Notes under the pieces: model-generated
What the model saw: only the letters and a program-made list of their open reading frames with translations
The model's database searches: none
What the model was told of the DNA's origin: nothing
From: Gryllotalpicola daejeonensis
GTDB lineage: Bacteria > Actinomycetota > Actinomycetes > Actinomycetales > Microbacteriaceae
Reading direction: 5' to 3'
Assembly: GCF_039538145.1 (NCBI RefSeq)
Contig: NZ_BAABBV010000002.1
Coordinates: 248,001 to 312,000, forward strand
DNA: 64,000 bases
In this document: one piece after another, positions 42,257-50,102 of the stretch
Position numbering within the stretch: position 1 is the stretch's first letter
Layout: the number at the start of each line of letters is the position of its first letter
Translations under genes and position numbers: made by a program

Positions 42257-42399
42257 GCGCGCACACCGCCCGCGCGCTCACGGGCTGACCCGGATTCGTG
42301 GGCAGATGATGGCTGCTCGCAGACGGGGGCTCCATACCTCGCCGAGTCTACCGGGCGGGTCCCACCGTGCCCGCCCCGTTTCGCCGCACGTTCCCGGTT

Positions 42400-42463
42400 G
42401 CGCCACGACCTTCCGCTTTGCGCGCCTCGGATCCGAGGCGCGCAAAGCGGAAGGTGGTGGCGC
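42400..42463. repeat. Intergenic palindrome family A, copy 2 (48-base perfect palindrome)
   Basis: Bases 42408-42455 form a perfect palindrome of 48 bases centred on CTCGGATCCGAG. After one mismatch (42407/42456) seven more pairs match out to 42400/42463. Unlike the other A copies it lies between divergent, not convergent, genes. Confidence 0.92.
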
Positions 42464-42523
42464 TCGCGGACGAGACGGGTCCGGCATCTTCCCCAGCACA
42501 GGCACGAGTTCAGCGCCGTTATC

Positions 42524-42551
42524 CACGGATGCCGCGTCTGCGGCGTCCGTG
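42524..42551. promoter_or_regulatory. Inverted repeat upstream of the AbiEi-like gene
   Basis: Arms CACGGATGCCGC and GCGGCGTCCGTG with one mismatch and a four-base loop GTCT, ending 29 bases before the ATG at 42581. AbiEi antitoxins are known to bind inverted repeats at their own promoter, so an operator is plausible. An RNA hairpin in the leader is the alternative. Confidence 0.45.
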
Positions 42552-42580
42552 CCTTCTCGAGCTCGGACAGCATCAGCTTC

Positions 42581-43555
42581 ATGAAGGCCGATCACGCCAT
42601 TGCTCTCGCCCACGAAATGGGACTCATCGTCAACTTCGATGCTCGCGGGCGTCGAACCGATTCAGAGGCTCTGAGCCGTGGCGTCAGGGCCGGCACGCAC
42701 CGTCGGCTAGTGCCCGGCGTGTTTGTGCGGGCGGAAACCTGGAACTCCTCGACTCCGCTGGCGCGCTACCGGATGCGCTTGGTGGCGACAGCCACGACGA
42801 TGTCGCCGCTCGCGGTTTTCTCGCACCTGTCGGCGGCCGTGATTCACGGACTTCCCGTTCTCGGCACTCTTCCGGACGTGGTCGACGTGACCGTCCCGCA
42901 GACGTCCGGCGGCCGCAGCACGGCTCACGTCAGAAGGCGGGCCGCGCCGCTCGAGCCGGGCGAAACGGTATCAGTGGGCGGATTTCTCGTCACGACGGTG
43001 GCGCGAACTGTCGCTGATATCGCGCGCACGGAACCGTTCGTGCGTGCCGTTGCCACTGCCGACGCAGCACTCCATCTGAAGCGCACGCGCGGCCCGTTGC
43101 TCTCGCTCGATGAGCTCGCCGAGCTCGTCGACAGCCAGCAGCGTCGAAAAGGTGCTGCAAAGCTGCGGCGGGTCGCGGAGTTCGCGACGCCGCTCTCTGA
43201 TTCCGTCCGCGAGTCGCAGAGCAGGTGCCTCATCCACTTGGCCGGCTTTCCGCCGCCGGAACTGCAGCATGAATGGCGTGATCGAGATGGCGTGATCGGC
43301 TACACCGATTTCTGGTGGCCGCTGCACGGGCTTGTCGGCGAATACGACGGCAAGGTGAAGTACGTGAAGCCGGAATACCTGAAGGGGCTGACGCAGTCCG
43401 AGGTCATCGAAGCCGAGAAGCGGCGTGAGGATCGCATCCGCGCGCTCGGTCCGCGTTTCACGCGGTGGACCACGTGGCATCTCACTGTGCCACGCCTCAC
43501 GCGACACCTCACTGCGGCCGGTCTGCCGCTGGCCCGGTCACCCCGATCCGCATGA
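42581..43555 (+). CDS. AbiEi-type antitoxin-domain protein with nuclease-like C-terminus
   Basis: 324 residues. The N-terminal 60 residues are a winged helix of AbiEi type. The middle (RRLVPGVFVRAETW, AVFSHLSAAVIHGLPV, VDVTVPQTSGGRS, TTVARTVADIARTEPFVRAVATADAAL) is the usual AbiEi body. The C-terminal part, YTDFWWPLHGLVGEYDGKVKY and AEKRREDRIRALG, resembles the DUF559/Vsr-like PD-(D/E)XK fold with the D-E-K layout. No AbiEii nucleotidyltransferase toxin lies on either side, so it is an orphan. Such proteins are frequent in Microbacteriaceae and their function is not established. Palindrome A3 begins one base after its stop. Confidence 0.82.
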   Translation: MKADHAIALAHEMGLIVNFDARGRRTDSEALSRGVRAGTHRRLVPGVFVRAETWNSSTPLARYRMRLVATATTMSPLAVFSHLSAAVIHGLPVLGTLPDVVDVTVPQTSGGRSTAHVRRRAAPLEPGETVSVGGFLVTTVARTVADIARTEPFVRAVATADAALHLKRTRGPLLSLDELAELVDSQQRRKGAAKLRRVAEFATPLSDSVRESQSRCLIHLAGFPPPELQHEWRDRDGVIGYTDFWWPLHGLVGEYDGKVKYVKPEYLKGLTQSEVIEAEKRREDRIRALGPRFTRWTTWHLTVPRLTRHLTAAGLPLARSPRSA

Positions 43556-43625
43556 GTTGCGCCACCAGCATCCGCAGTGCGCTACTCGGATCCGAGTAGC
43601 GGAAAGCGGAACCTGGTGGCGCAAC
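43556..43625. repeat. Intergenic palindrome family A, copy 3
   Basis: Outer arms GTTGCGCCACCAG (43556-43568) and CTGGTGGCGCAAC (43613-43625), centre GCTACTCGGATCCGAGTAGC (43581-43600); both share one symmetry axis. It lies in the 105-base gap between the convergent AbiEi-like and guaB1 genes. Its right half is nearly identical to that of copy 4. Confidence 0.9.
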
Positions 43626-43660
43626 CGGCAGTCGAGAACCGGGCTCGGCGGTGGGGCGCC

Positions 43661-45097
43661 TCACCACGAGACGGGCAGCGCCTTGCCCTCTTCGTAACCG
43701 GCCGCCGACTGCAGCCCCACGAGCGCACGCTCGTGGAACTCGGCGACGGTGCGCGCACCCGCGTAGGTGAACGACGAGCGCACCCCGGTCGTGATCATGT
43801 CGAGCAGGTCCTCGACCGACGGCCGCAGCGGGTCGAGGTAGATTTTCGACGACGAGATGCCCTCGGCGAAGAGCTCCTTCCGCGCCCGCTCGAACGCCGA
43901 CAGCCTGGCGAACCGGGCCTGCACCGCTTTGTTCGAGGCCATGCCCCAGCTCTCCTTGTAGAGGCCGGCGGAATCCGAGCGCAGCAGGCCGGGGGCTTCG
44001 ATCGTGCCCGCGAACCACGAGCCGATCATGACGGATGCCGCACCTGCGGCGAGCGCGAGGGCGACGTCCCGCGGGTACCGCACTCCCCCGTCGGCCCAGA
44101 CGTGAGCACCCAGCTCGCGCGCGGCCTCCGCCGTCTCGAGCACGGCGGAGAACTGCGGGCGCCCCACGGCCGTCATCATGCGGGTGGTGCACATGGCACC
44201 GGGCCCGACGCCGACCTTCAGGATGTTCGCGCCCTCGGCGACGAGGTCCTGCACGGCCGCGGCCGTCACGATGTTGCCGGCGACGAGCGGCAGCCCGAGG
44301 TCGAGCCCCGCGACGGCGCCGAGTGCGCGGCGCATCCCGTCCTGGTCGCCGTGCGCGGTGTCGAGCACGAGCACGTCGACGCCGGCGTCCCGCAGCGCGA
44401 TCGCGCGCCCGGTGACGTCGCCGTTGATGCCGATCGCGGCGGCGATGCGCAGCCGCCCCTGCGCGTCGAGCGCCGGCGGATAGATCGTCGAGCGCAGGGC
44501 AGAGGTCTTCGACAGCGTGCCGATCACGCGGCCCTGGCTGAGCACCGGTGCGAACTCGACCCCGGCCGCGTCGAGCAGGTCGAAGGCGGCGCGGCCGTCG
44601 GGCACGTCCTCCGCCTCGAGCGCCGTGAGCTCGCCGTGCACGAGGTCGCCCAGTCGGGCATCCGGCGGCACCGCGGCGAGGCGCGACGCGAGCACCGCGC
44701 CGACGTACCGGTCGTCGGCGTCGTGCAGCACGACACCGAGCCCGTGGAACGCTGGCACATGCTCGAGCGCGTCTGCTGCCGTGTCGTCGGGCGACATCAC
44801 GATGGGCGTATCCCAGGCGGGCGGCTGCTCTTTGACGAAGCGGATGCCTGCCGCGAGCTCCTGTGGGTGAAGGTCCTGCGGCAGCACTCCGAGGCCGCCG
44901 CGACGCGCGAGCGTTGCTGCCAGCCTGGGCCCGGTGACCGAGTTCATGTTGCTCGCGACGATCGGAATGTGCGCGCCCGTGCCGTCCTCGGGCGACAGAT
45001 CGACGTCGAGCCTGCTGGTCACCGCCGAGCGACTCGGGACGAGGAAGACGTCGGAATAGGTCAGGTCGTGCTGTGGGGCCGAGCCGTAGAACCGCAT
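43661..45097 (-). CDS. guaB1: GuaB1-family IMPDH/GMP-reductase-type protein
   Basis: 478 residues. The TIM barrel carries the phosphate/catalytic loop VGVGPGAMCTTRMM with the active-site Cys, VLDTAHGDQDG and the NAD-site region NMNSVTGPRLAATLARRGGLG. A CBS pair is inserted at about 95-215. The GuaB1 group is widespread in actinobacteria; the mycobacterial member has been shown to act as GMP reductase rather than IMP dehydrogenase, so NADPH-dependent conversion of GMP to IMP is the probable role. No purine genes are adjacent. Divergent from kgd. Confidence 0.92.
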   Translation of the reverse strand: MRFYGSAPQHDLTYSDVFLVPSRSAVTSRLDVDLSPEDGTGAHIPIVASNMNSVTGPRLAATLARRGGLGVLPQDLHPQELAAGIRFVKEQPPAWDTPIVMSPDDTAADALEHVPAFHGLGVVLHDADDRYVGAVLASRLAAVPPDARLGDLVHGELTALEAEDVPDGRAAFDLLDAAGVEFAPVLSQGRVIGTLSKTSALRSTIYPPALDAQGRLRIAAAIGINGDVTGRAIALRDAGVDVLVLDTAHGDQDGMRRALGAVAGLDLGLPLVAGNIVTAAAVQDLVAEGANILKVGVGPGAMCTTRMMTAVGRPQFSAVLETAEAARELGAHVWADGGVRYPRDVALALAAGAASVMIGSWFAGTIEAPGLLRSDSAGLYKESWGMASNKAVQARFARLSAFERARKELFAEGISSSKIYLDPLRPSVEDLLDMITTGVRSSFTYAGARTVAEFHERALVGLQSAAGYEEGKALPVSW

Positions 45098-45246
45098 GCG
45101 CCAACGCTATGCCGCAACGGGCACGTCGGGCACGGGGCTGCGACCACAAGGACTAGGCTTGAGAGTCGTTGGGCGCTGGGGCCGGAAGAGGCCCCGGCCT
45201 GACGATGCGAGAACCAGACGTCAATGGAGAAGGTGGGCGATCGGCT

Positions 45247-48200
45247 GTGGCAAGCCAGCTGACTGGCACGGAAGAGGGACAGTTCGGAGCCAACGACTGG
45301 TTGGTCGAAGAGCTCTATGAGCAGTACCTCGCCGACAAGGATTCGGTCGACCGGTCATGGTGGCCGATCCTCGAGCAGAAGCGCGCGGAGGCCACGTCGG
45401 GGGGATCCACTCAGTCGGCGCCCGCTCAGGCGCAGCCCGCAGCGGCCCAGCCGGCGCAGCAGCAGCCCGCCGCCGCAGCGCCGCAGGCGCAGGCATCCGC
45501 ACCCGCGCAGCCCAGCCAGCCCTCTACCCAGCCGGTGGCGCGCACGACGTCGGTGGCCCCCAAGCCCACGCCCGTCCCGGCGGACGCACCCGCGGCGGCT
45601 CCCAAGAACGACGGCCCGACCGAGGCCAATGAGGTCACGCCGCTGCGCGGCATGTCGAAGACGCTCGCCGCCAACATGGACGCCAGCCTCACGGTTCCGA
45701 CGGCGACGAGCGTGCGCACGATCCCGGCGAAGCTGATGATCGACAACCGCATCGTCATCAACAACCACATGGCCCGCACGCGCGGCGGCAAGGTGAGCTT
45801 CACCCACCTGATCGGCTGGGCGCTCATCAAGGCGCTCAAGCAGTTCCCGAGCCAGAACGTGTTCTACGACGTGATCGATGGCAAGCCGTCGGTCGTGAAG
45901 CCCGCGCACATCGGCCTCGGCATCGCGATCGACCTGCCCAAGCCCGACGGCACGCGCTCTCTGCTCGTTCCCGCGATCAAGCGCGCGGAGACGCTCGGCT
46001 TCACCGACTACCTGGCCGCCTACGAGGACCTGGTCAAGCGGGCCCGCGCCAACAAGCTGACGGCGGATGATTTCTCGGGCGCCTCCGTGAGCCTGACCAA
46101 CCCCGGCGGCATCGGCACGGTGCACTCCGTGCCGCGTCTCATGAAGGGCCAGGGCTGCATCATCGGCGCCGGCGCCCTCGAGTACCCCGCCGAGTTCCAG
46201 GGCGCGAGCCCCGAGACGCTCAACGACCTCGGCATCTCGAAGACCATCACGCTGACCAGCACCTACGACCACCGGGTCATCCAGGGCGCGGGCTCCGGCG
46301 AGTTCCTCAAGATCGTGCACGAGCTGCTGGCCGGCGGCCAGGACTTCTACCAGGAGATCTTCGCGGCGCTGCGCATCCCCTACGAGCCGATCCTCTGGGC
46401 GCAGGACATCAACGTCGACCTGGCGCACCAGGTCAACAAGACCGCCCGCGTGCACGAGCTGATCAACTCGTACCGCGTGCGCGGCCACCTGATGGCAGAC
46501 ATCGACCCGCTCGAGTACAAGCAGCGCACGCACCCCGACCTCGAGATCGCGAGCCACGGGCTCACCTTCTGGGATCTCGACCGCAAGTTCGTCGCGGGCG
46601 GCTTCGCCGGCAACTACGGCGAGATGAAGCTGCGCGACATCCTCGGGGTGCTGCGCGACTCGTACTGCCGCACGGTCGGCGTCGAGTACATGCACATCCA
46701 GGACCCGGCGCAGCGCCGCTGGTTCCAGGACAAGCTCGAGCGCCCCTACGTGAAGCCGGGCCATGACGAGCAGCTGCACATCCTCACGAAGCTCAACGAG
46801 GCCGAGGCCTTCGAGACCTTCCTGCAGACGAAATACGTCGGCCAGAAGCGGTTCAGCCTCGAGGGCGGCGAGTCCACGATTCCGCTGATCGACGAGCTGC
46901 TGCAGGGCGCGGCGGATGCCGAGCTCGACGGCGTCGCGATCGGCATGGCCCACCGCGGCCGCCTCAACGTGCTCACGAACATTGCGGGCAAGACCTACGG
47001 CCAGATCTTCCGTGAGTTCGAGGGCGAGTTCGAGCTCGCCGGCACCGGCGACGTCAAGTACCACCTCGGCACAGAGGGCACCTTCGTGTCGCCCGACGGC
47101 AAAGAGGTGCCGGTCTACGTCGCGGCGAACCCGAGCCACCTCGAGGTCGTCAACGGCGTGCTCGAGGGCATCGTGCGCGCCAAGCAGGACCGCCGCCCCG
47201 CCGGGACCTACTCGACGCTGCCGGTGCTCGTGCACGGCGACGCGGCGCTCGCCGGCCAGGGCATCAACGTCGAGGTGCTGCAGATGTCGCAGCTGCGCGC
47301 CTACAAGACCGGCGGCACGATCCACGTCAACATCAACAACCAGGTCGGATTCACGACGCCGCCCAGCGAGGCGCGCAGCTCGGTGTACTCGACGGATGTC
47401 GCGAAGACGGTGCAGGCGCCCATCTTCCACGTCAACGGCGACGACCCAGAGGCCGTCGTGCGTGTCGCGAAGCTCGCCTTCGAGTACCGGCAGGAGTTCG
47501 GCCGCGACGTCTTCATCGACCTCATCTGCTACCGCCGCCGCGGTCACAACGAGGGTGACGACCCGTCGATGACCCAGCCGCTGATGTACGGCCTGATCGA
47601 GGCGAAGCGCTCGACCCGCAAGCTCTACACCGAGGCGCTCGTCGGCCGCGGCGACATCACGGAAGAGGAGTACGAGGCCGCGCACCGCGACTTCCAGGAG
47701 AAGCTCGAGCGCGCCTTCGCCGAGACGCACGAGGCGCAGACCTCGCCGATCCCGGTGGTGACGCAGCTCCCGAAGAACGACGAGCCGGCCACCGGCGAGC
47801 TCGAGTCGACCGGTGTCCAGGAATCCGTCATCCACGCCGTGGGCGACGCCTTCGACAACGTGCCCGACGGCTTCACCGTGCACAAGAAGCTGACCTCGCT
47901 GCTCAAGAAGCGCGTCGAGATGAGCCGCAACGGCGGCATCGACTGGGGCTTCGCCGAGCTGATCGCGTTCGGCTCGCTCGTGCTCGAGGGCACCCCGGTG
48001 CGCCTGGTCGGCCAGGACTCGCGCCGCGGCACCTTCGCCCAGCGCAACGCGGTGTTCCACGACCAGGTCAACGGGCAGGAGTGGGTGCCGCTCGCGAACC
48101 TGTCCGAGAACCAGGGCCGCTTCTGGGTCTACGACTCGCTGCTCTCGGAGTACGCGGCGATGGGCTTCGAGTACGGCTACTCGGTCGAGCGCCCCGACGC

Positions 48201-48957
48201 GCTCGTGCTGTGGGAGGCGCAGTACGGCGACTTCGCCAACGGCGCCCAGACCGTCATCGACGAATACATCGCGGCGTCTGAGCAGAAGTGGAGCCAGCGC
48301 TCGTCGGTCGTGCTGCTGCTGCCGCACGGCTACGAGGGTCAGGGCCCCGACCACTCCTCGGCCCGCATCGAGCGCTACCTGCAGCTCGCCGCGCAGAACA
48401 ACATGACGATCGCGCGCCCCTCGACGCCTGCGTCGTACTTCCACCTGCTGCGCCGCCAGGCATACGCCCGCCCGCGCAAGCCGCTGATCGTCTTCACGCC
48501 GAAGGCGATGCTGCGCCTGCGCGGTGCGACGAGCGACGTCTCCGAGTTCACCTCTGGCCGCTTCGAGCCGGTGATCGACGACCCCGACGTGACCGACAAG
48601 GGCGCCGTGCGCCGCGTGCTGGCCTGCGCGGGGAAGATCTACTACGACCTCAAGGCCGAGCTCGCGAAGGCCCCGAACCCGGCCATCGCGGTGGTGCGCC
48701 TCGAGCAGTTCTACCCGCTGCCCAAGGAGCAGCTCGAGGGCGTGCTCGACAGCTACCCGAACGCCCAGGTCGTGTGGGTGCAGGACGAGCCCGAGAACCA
48801 GGGCGCCGCGCCGTACTTCGTGGACGCCGCCCGCCGTGCGGGCAAGCGCGACATCACGGTGGTCTCGCGCCCCGCATCCGCCTCGCCCGCGGTCGGCACG
48901 GCCAAGCGCCACGCCGTCGAGCAGGCGAAGCTGATGGCGGATGCCTTGACGGTCTGA
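45247..48957 (+). CDS. kgd: Multifunctional 2-oxoglutarate decarboxylase/dehydrogenase E1-E2 fusion
   Basis: 1236 residues from GTG 45247, preceded by GGAGAAGGTGG; ATG 45205 is in frame but has no ribosome site. After the E1 N-terminal segment (FGANDWLVEELYEQYL, SWWPILEQKR) comes an Ala/Pro/Gln linker (about 50-125). The succinyltransferase (E2) catalytic domain follows, with TYDHRVIQGAGSGEFL holding the catalytic His-Asp (DHR) motif, then the ThDP-dependent E1 (MAHRGRLNVLTN, GDVKYHLG, YRRRGHNEGDDPS). There is no lipoyl domain, as in mycobacterial Kgd and corynebacterial OdhA, which use the lipoyl domain of pyruvate dehydrogenase E2. A central TCA-cycle enzyme, in those relatives inhibited by GarA/OdhI. 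Confidence 0.96.
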   Translation: MASQLTGTEEGQFGANDWLVEELYEQYLADKDSVDRSWWPILEQKRAEATSGGSTQSAPAQAQPAAAQPAQQQPAAAAPQAQASAPAQPSQPSTQPVARTTSVAPKPTPVPADAPAAAPKNDGPTEANEVTPLRGMSKTLAANMDASLTVPTATSVRTIPAKLMIDNRIVINNHMARTRGGKVSFTHLIGWALIKALKQFPSQNVFYDVIDGKPSVVKPAHIGLGIAIDLPKPDGTRSLLVPAIKRAETLGFTDYLAAYEDLVKRARANKLTADDFSGASVSLTNPGGIGTVHSVPRLMKGQGCIIGAGALEYPAEFQGASPETLNDLGISKTITLTSTYDHRVIQGAGSGEFLKIVHELLAGGQDFYQEIFAALRIPYEPILWAQDINVDLAHQVNKTARVHELINSYRVRGHLMADIDPLEYKQRTHPDLEIASHGLTFWDLDRKFVAGGFAGNYGEMKLRDILGVLRDSYCRTVGVEYMHIQDPAQRRWFQDKLERPYVKPGHDEQLHILTKLNEAEAFETFLQTKYVGQKRFSLEGGESTIPLIDELLQGAADAELDGVAIGMAHRGRLNVLTNIAGKTYGQIFREFEGEFELAGTGDVKYHLGTEGTFVSPDGKEVPVYVAANPSHLEVVNGVLEGIVRAKQDRRPAGTYSTLPVLVHGDAALAGQGINVEVLQMSQLRAYKTGGTIHVNINNQVGFTTPPSEARSSVYSTDVAKTVQAPIFHVNGDDPEAVVRVAKLAFEYRQEFGRDVFIDLICYRRRGHNEGDDPSMTQPLMYGLIEAKRSTRKLYTEALVGRGDITEEEYEAAHRDFQEKLERAFAETHEAQTSPIPVVTQLPKNDEPATGELESTGVQESVIHAVGDAFDNVPDGFTVHKKLTSLLKKRVEMSRNGGIDWGFAELIAFGSLVLEGTPVRLVGQDSRRGTFAQRNAVFHDQVNGQEWVPLANLSENQGRFWVYDSLLSEYAAMGFEYGYSVERPDALVLWEAQYGDFANGAQTVIDEYIAASEQKWSQRSSVVLLLPHGYEGQGPDHSSARIERYLQLAAQNNMTIARPSTPASYFHLLRRQAYARPRKPLIVFTPKAMLRLRGATSDVSEFTSGRFEPVIDDPDVTDKGAVRRVLACAGKIYYDLKAELAKAPNPAIAVVRLEQFYPLPKEQLEGVLDSYPNAQVVWVQDEPENQGAAPYFVDAARRAGKRDITVVSRPASASPAVGTAKRHAVEQAKLMADALTV

Positions 48958-48984
48958 CCGTCACCAGGCAGCGCGCCTACGCGA

Positions 48985-49016
48985 AAGGCCGCCACTCCCT
49001 CGGGAGCGGCGGCCTT
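48985..49016 (+). terminator. Terminator after kgd
   Basis: Stem AAGGCCGCC/GGCGGCCTT continued by TCCC/GGGA across one mismatch, with a two-base loop, 28 bases after the kgd stop. The trailing bases CTTCGTCTTCG are moderately pyrimidine-rich. Confidence 0.8.
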
Positions 49017-49028
49017 CGTCTTCGCGCG

Positions 49029-49094
49029 TGCGCCACTACCTTCCGCATTCCGCTACTCGGATCCGAGTAGCGGAAAGCGGAACCTGGTGGCGCA
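49029..49094. repeat. Intergenic palindrome family A, copy 4
   Basis: Centre TTCCGCTACTCGGATC then CGAGTAGCGGAA (49048-49075, perfect), with outer arms TGCGCCAC (49029-49036) and GTGGCGCA (49087-49094) on the same axis. It lies between the kgd terminator and the convergent rsrA gene. Confidence 0.88.
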
Positions 49095-49105
49095 ACCGGA
49101 ATGGG

Positions 49106-49348
49106 CTACGCGTGCAGCTGCAGCTCCCGCAGCCGCGCGAGCACCTGCACCCGGAGCTCCTCAGGGGCGGTCTCGCGGCAGGCGCGCTGCACGGCCTCGA
49201 TCAGCACGACCCCGACCTGGTGCTCGCCCGCGCAGTCGGCGCACGCCTCGAGATGCTCGCGGATGTCGCGCGCATCCTCGGCCTGCAGCTCGTGGTGCAG
49301 GTACTCCTCAAGGTCCTTCTTGGCTTTGTCGCAGCCGCAGTCGGTCAT
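49106..49348 (-). CDS. rsrA: Zinc-containing anti-sigma factor RsrA
   Basis: 80 residues, ZAS-family anti-sigma. Zinc ligands fit Cys6, His32, Cys36 and Cys39 (H-x3-C-x2-C), with Cys6 26 residues before the His as in Streptomyces RsrA. By that model a Cys6-Cys39 disulfide would form on thiol oxidation, expel zinc and release the sigma factor. Cys4 is an extra cysteine. Its ATG overlaps the sigR stop by four bases, so the two are made stoichiometrically. Confidence 0.95.
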   Translation of the reverse strand: MTDCGCDKAKKDLEEYLHHELQAEDARDIREHLEACADCAGEHQVGVVLIEAVQRACRETAPEELRVQVLARLRELQLHA

Positions 49349-50034
49349 CGTTCACTCCTGGCAGATGAGGTCTGCGCAGCGCTCCCCCGGTCGCGCGCAT
49401 AGTCGGAAAGCAGATCGCGAAGCATCCGCCGGCCACGGTGCAGGCGGCTCATCACGGTCCCGATGGGCGTCTTCATGATGTCGGCGATCTCCTGGTACGA
49501 GAACCCTTCGACATCGGCGAAGTAGACGGCCATCCGGAAGTCCTCCGGGATGGCCTGCAGCGCGTTCTTCACGTCGGAGTCGGGCAGGTGGTCGATCGCC
49601 TCGGCCTCGGCCGAGCGCGAGGCACGCGCCGTGGTCGACTCCGCGCCGCCGAGCTGCCAGTCCTCGAGGTCTTCGATCGGGGTCTGGAACGGCTCGCGCT
49701 GCTTCTTGCGGTAGTTGTTGATGAACGTGTTCGTGAGGATGCGGTACAGCCACGCCTTGAGGTTCGTGCCCTGGTGGAACTGCGCCCAGGCCGCGAAGGC
49801 CTTCACGAAGGTCTCTTGCACGAGGTCCTGCGCGTCTGCCGGATTGCGCGTCATGCGCAGCGCCGCCGCATAGAGCTGGTCCATGAAGGGAAGCGCCTGC
49901 TCTTCGAAGGTCAGCTCACGAGGAGCCTCGTTCGAGAGCTCGAGGTCGTCTGTCATCGCCGCCAATTCTACGGCCCAGGCATCCGTCGACTCGGTGCCCA
50001 AGGCAGGGCGCTCGGCGAGCGTTGCAGCAGCCAC
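49345..50034 (-). CDS. sigR: ECF sigma factor SigR (thiol-oxidative stress)
   Basis: 229 residues from GTG 50034, which has GAAAGG six bases upstream. ATG 49956 (203 residues) begins the part matching other SigR proteins closely. Region 2 contains ALRMTRNPADAQDLVQETFVKAF, and region 4 SYQEIADIMKTPIGTVMSRLHRGR. It directs transcription of thioredoxin, mycothiol and protein-quality genes. A promoter of SigR consensus on the same strand starts the transcript about 35 bases before GTG 50034. This suggests an autoregulated long isoform like the sigma-R prime described in Streptomyces. The 5' end is divergent from aroA, and the promoter lies inside aroA. Confidence 0.95.
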   Translation of the reverse strand: MAAATLAERPALGTESTDAWAVELAAMTDDLELSNEAPRELTFEEQALPFMDQLYAAALRMTRNPADAQDLVQETFVKAFAAWAQFHQGTNLKAWLYRILTNTFINNYRKKQREPFQTPIEDLEDWQLGGAESTTARASRSAEAEAIDHLPDSDVKNALQAIPEDFRMAVYFADVEGFSYQEIADIMKTPIGTVMSRLHRGRRMLRDLLSDYARDRGSAAQTSSARSER

Positions 50035-50076
50035 ATGCATCCTTTCGCTGGCGCGGTCAAATCCTCGATATCCTGC

Positions 50077-50102
50077 AACCGATGCAGTTCCGCACCTATT
50101 CC
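50077..50102 (-). promoter_or_regulatory. SigR-dependent promoter of sigR-rsrA
   Basis: Minus strand: GGAAT (50102-50098), 18 bases, GTT (50079-50077). This matches the published SigR/SigH-type consensus GGAAT-N18-GTT exactly. Expected transcription start is near 50070, which gives a short leader to GTG 50034. The -35 lies in the first codons of the divergent aroA gene. Confidence 0.72.

Larger units (their letters stand above)
42257..42580. other. Divergent spacer of 324 bases carrying palindrome A2 and a leader hairpin
   Basis: This gap lies between the starts of the CNNM gene (minus) and the AbiEi-like gene (plus). It contains element A2 (42400-42463), an inverted repeat at 42524-42551 and, on the minus strand, a possible -10 TAGACT at 42345-42350. 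I saw no coding potential, RNA gene or mobile-element remnant in the rest. Confidence 0.7.

Noticed and set aside
40169..42580. AbiEi-like protein as a product of over 1100 residues
   Set aside because: The upstream extension is antisense to two intact CNNM-type genes and has shadow composition. The recognisable protein starts at 42581.
45355..48912. Very long open frame antisense to kgd
   Set aside because: High-GC coding DNA leaves long open antisense frames. The translation is Arg/Val/Asp-rich low complexity with no domain, whereas the sense strand encodes a perfect Kgd.
7149..49094. Family A elements as phage or plasmid attachment sites or IS ends
   Set aside because: No integrase or transposase, no tRNA nearby and no target-site duplication was visible at the copies. 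They are internally symmetric rather than paired ends of a larger unit.
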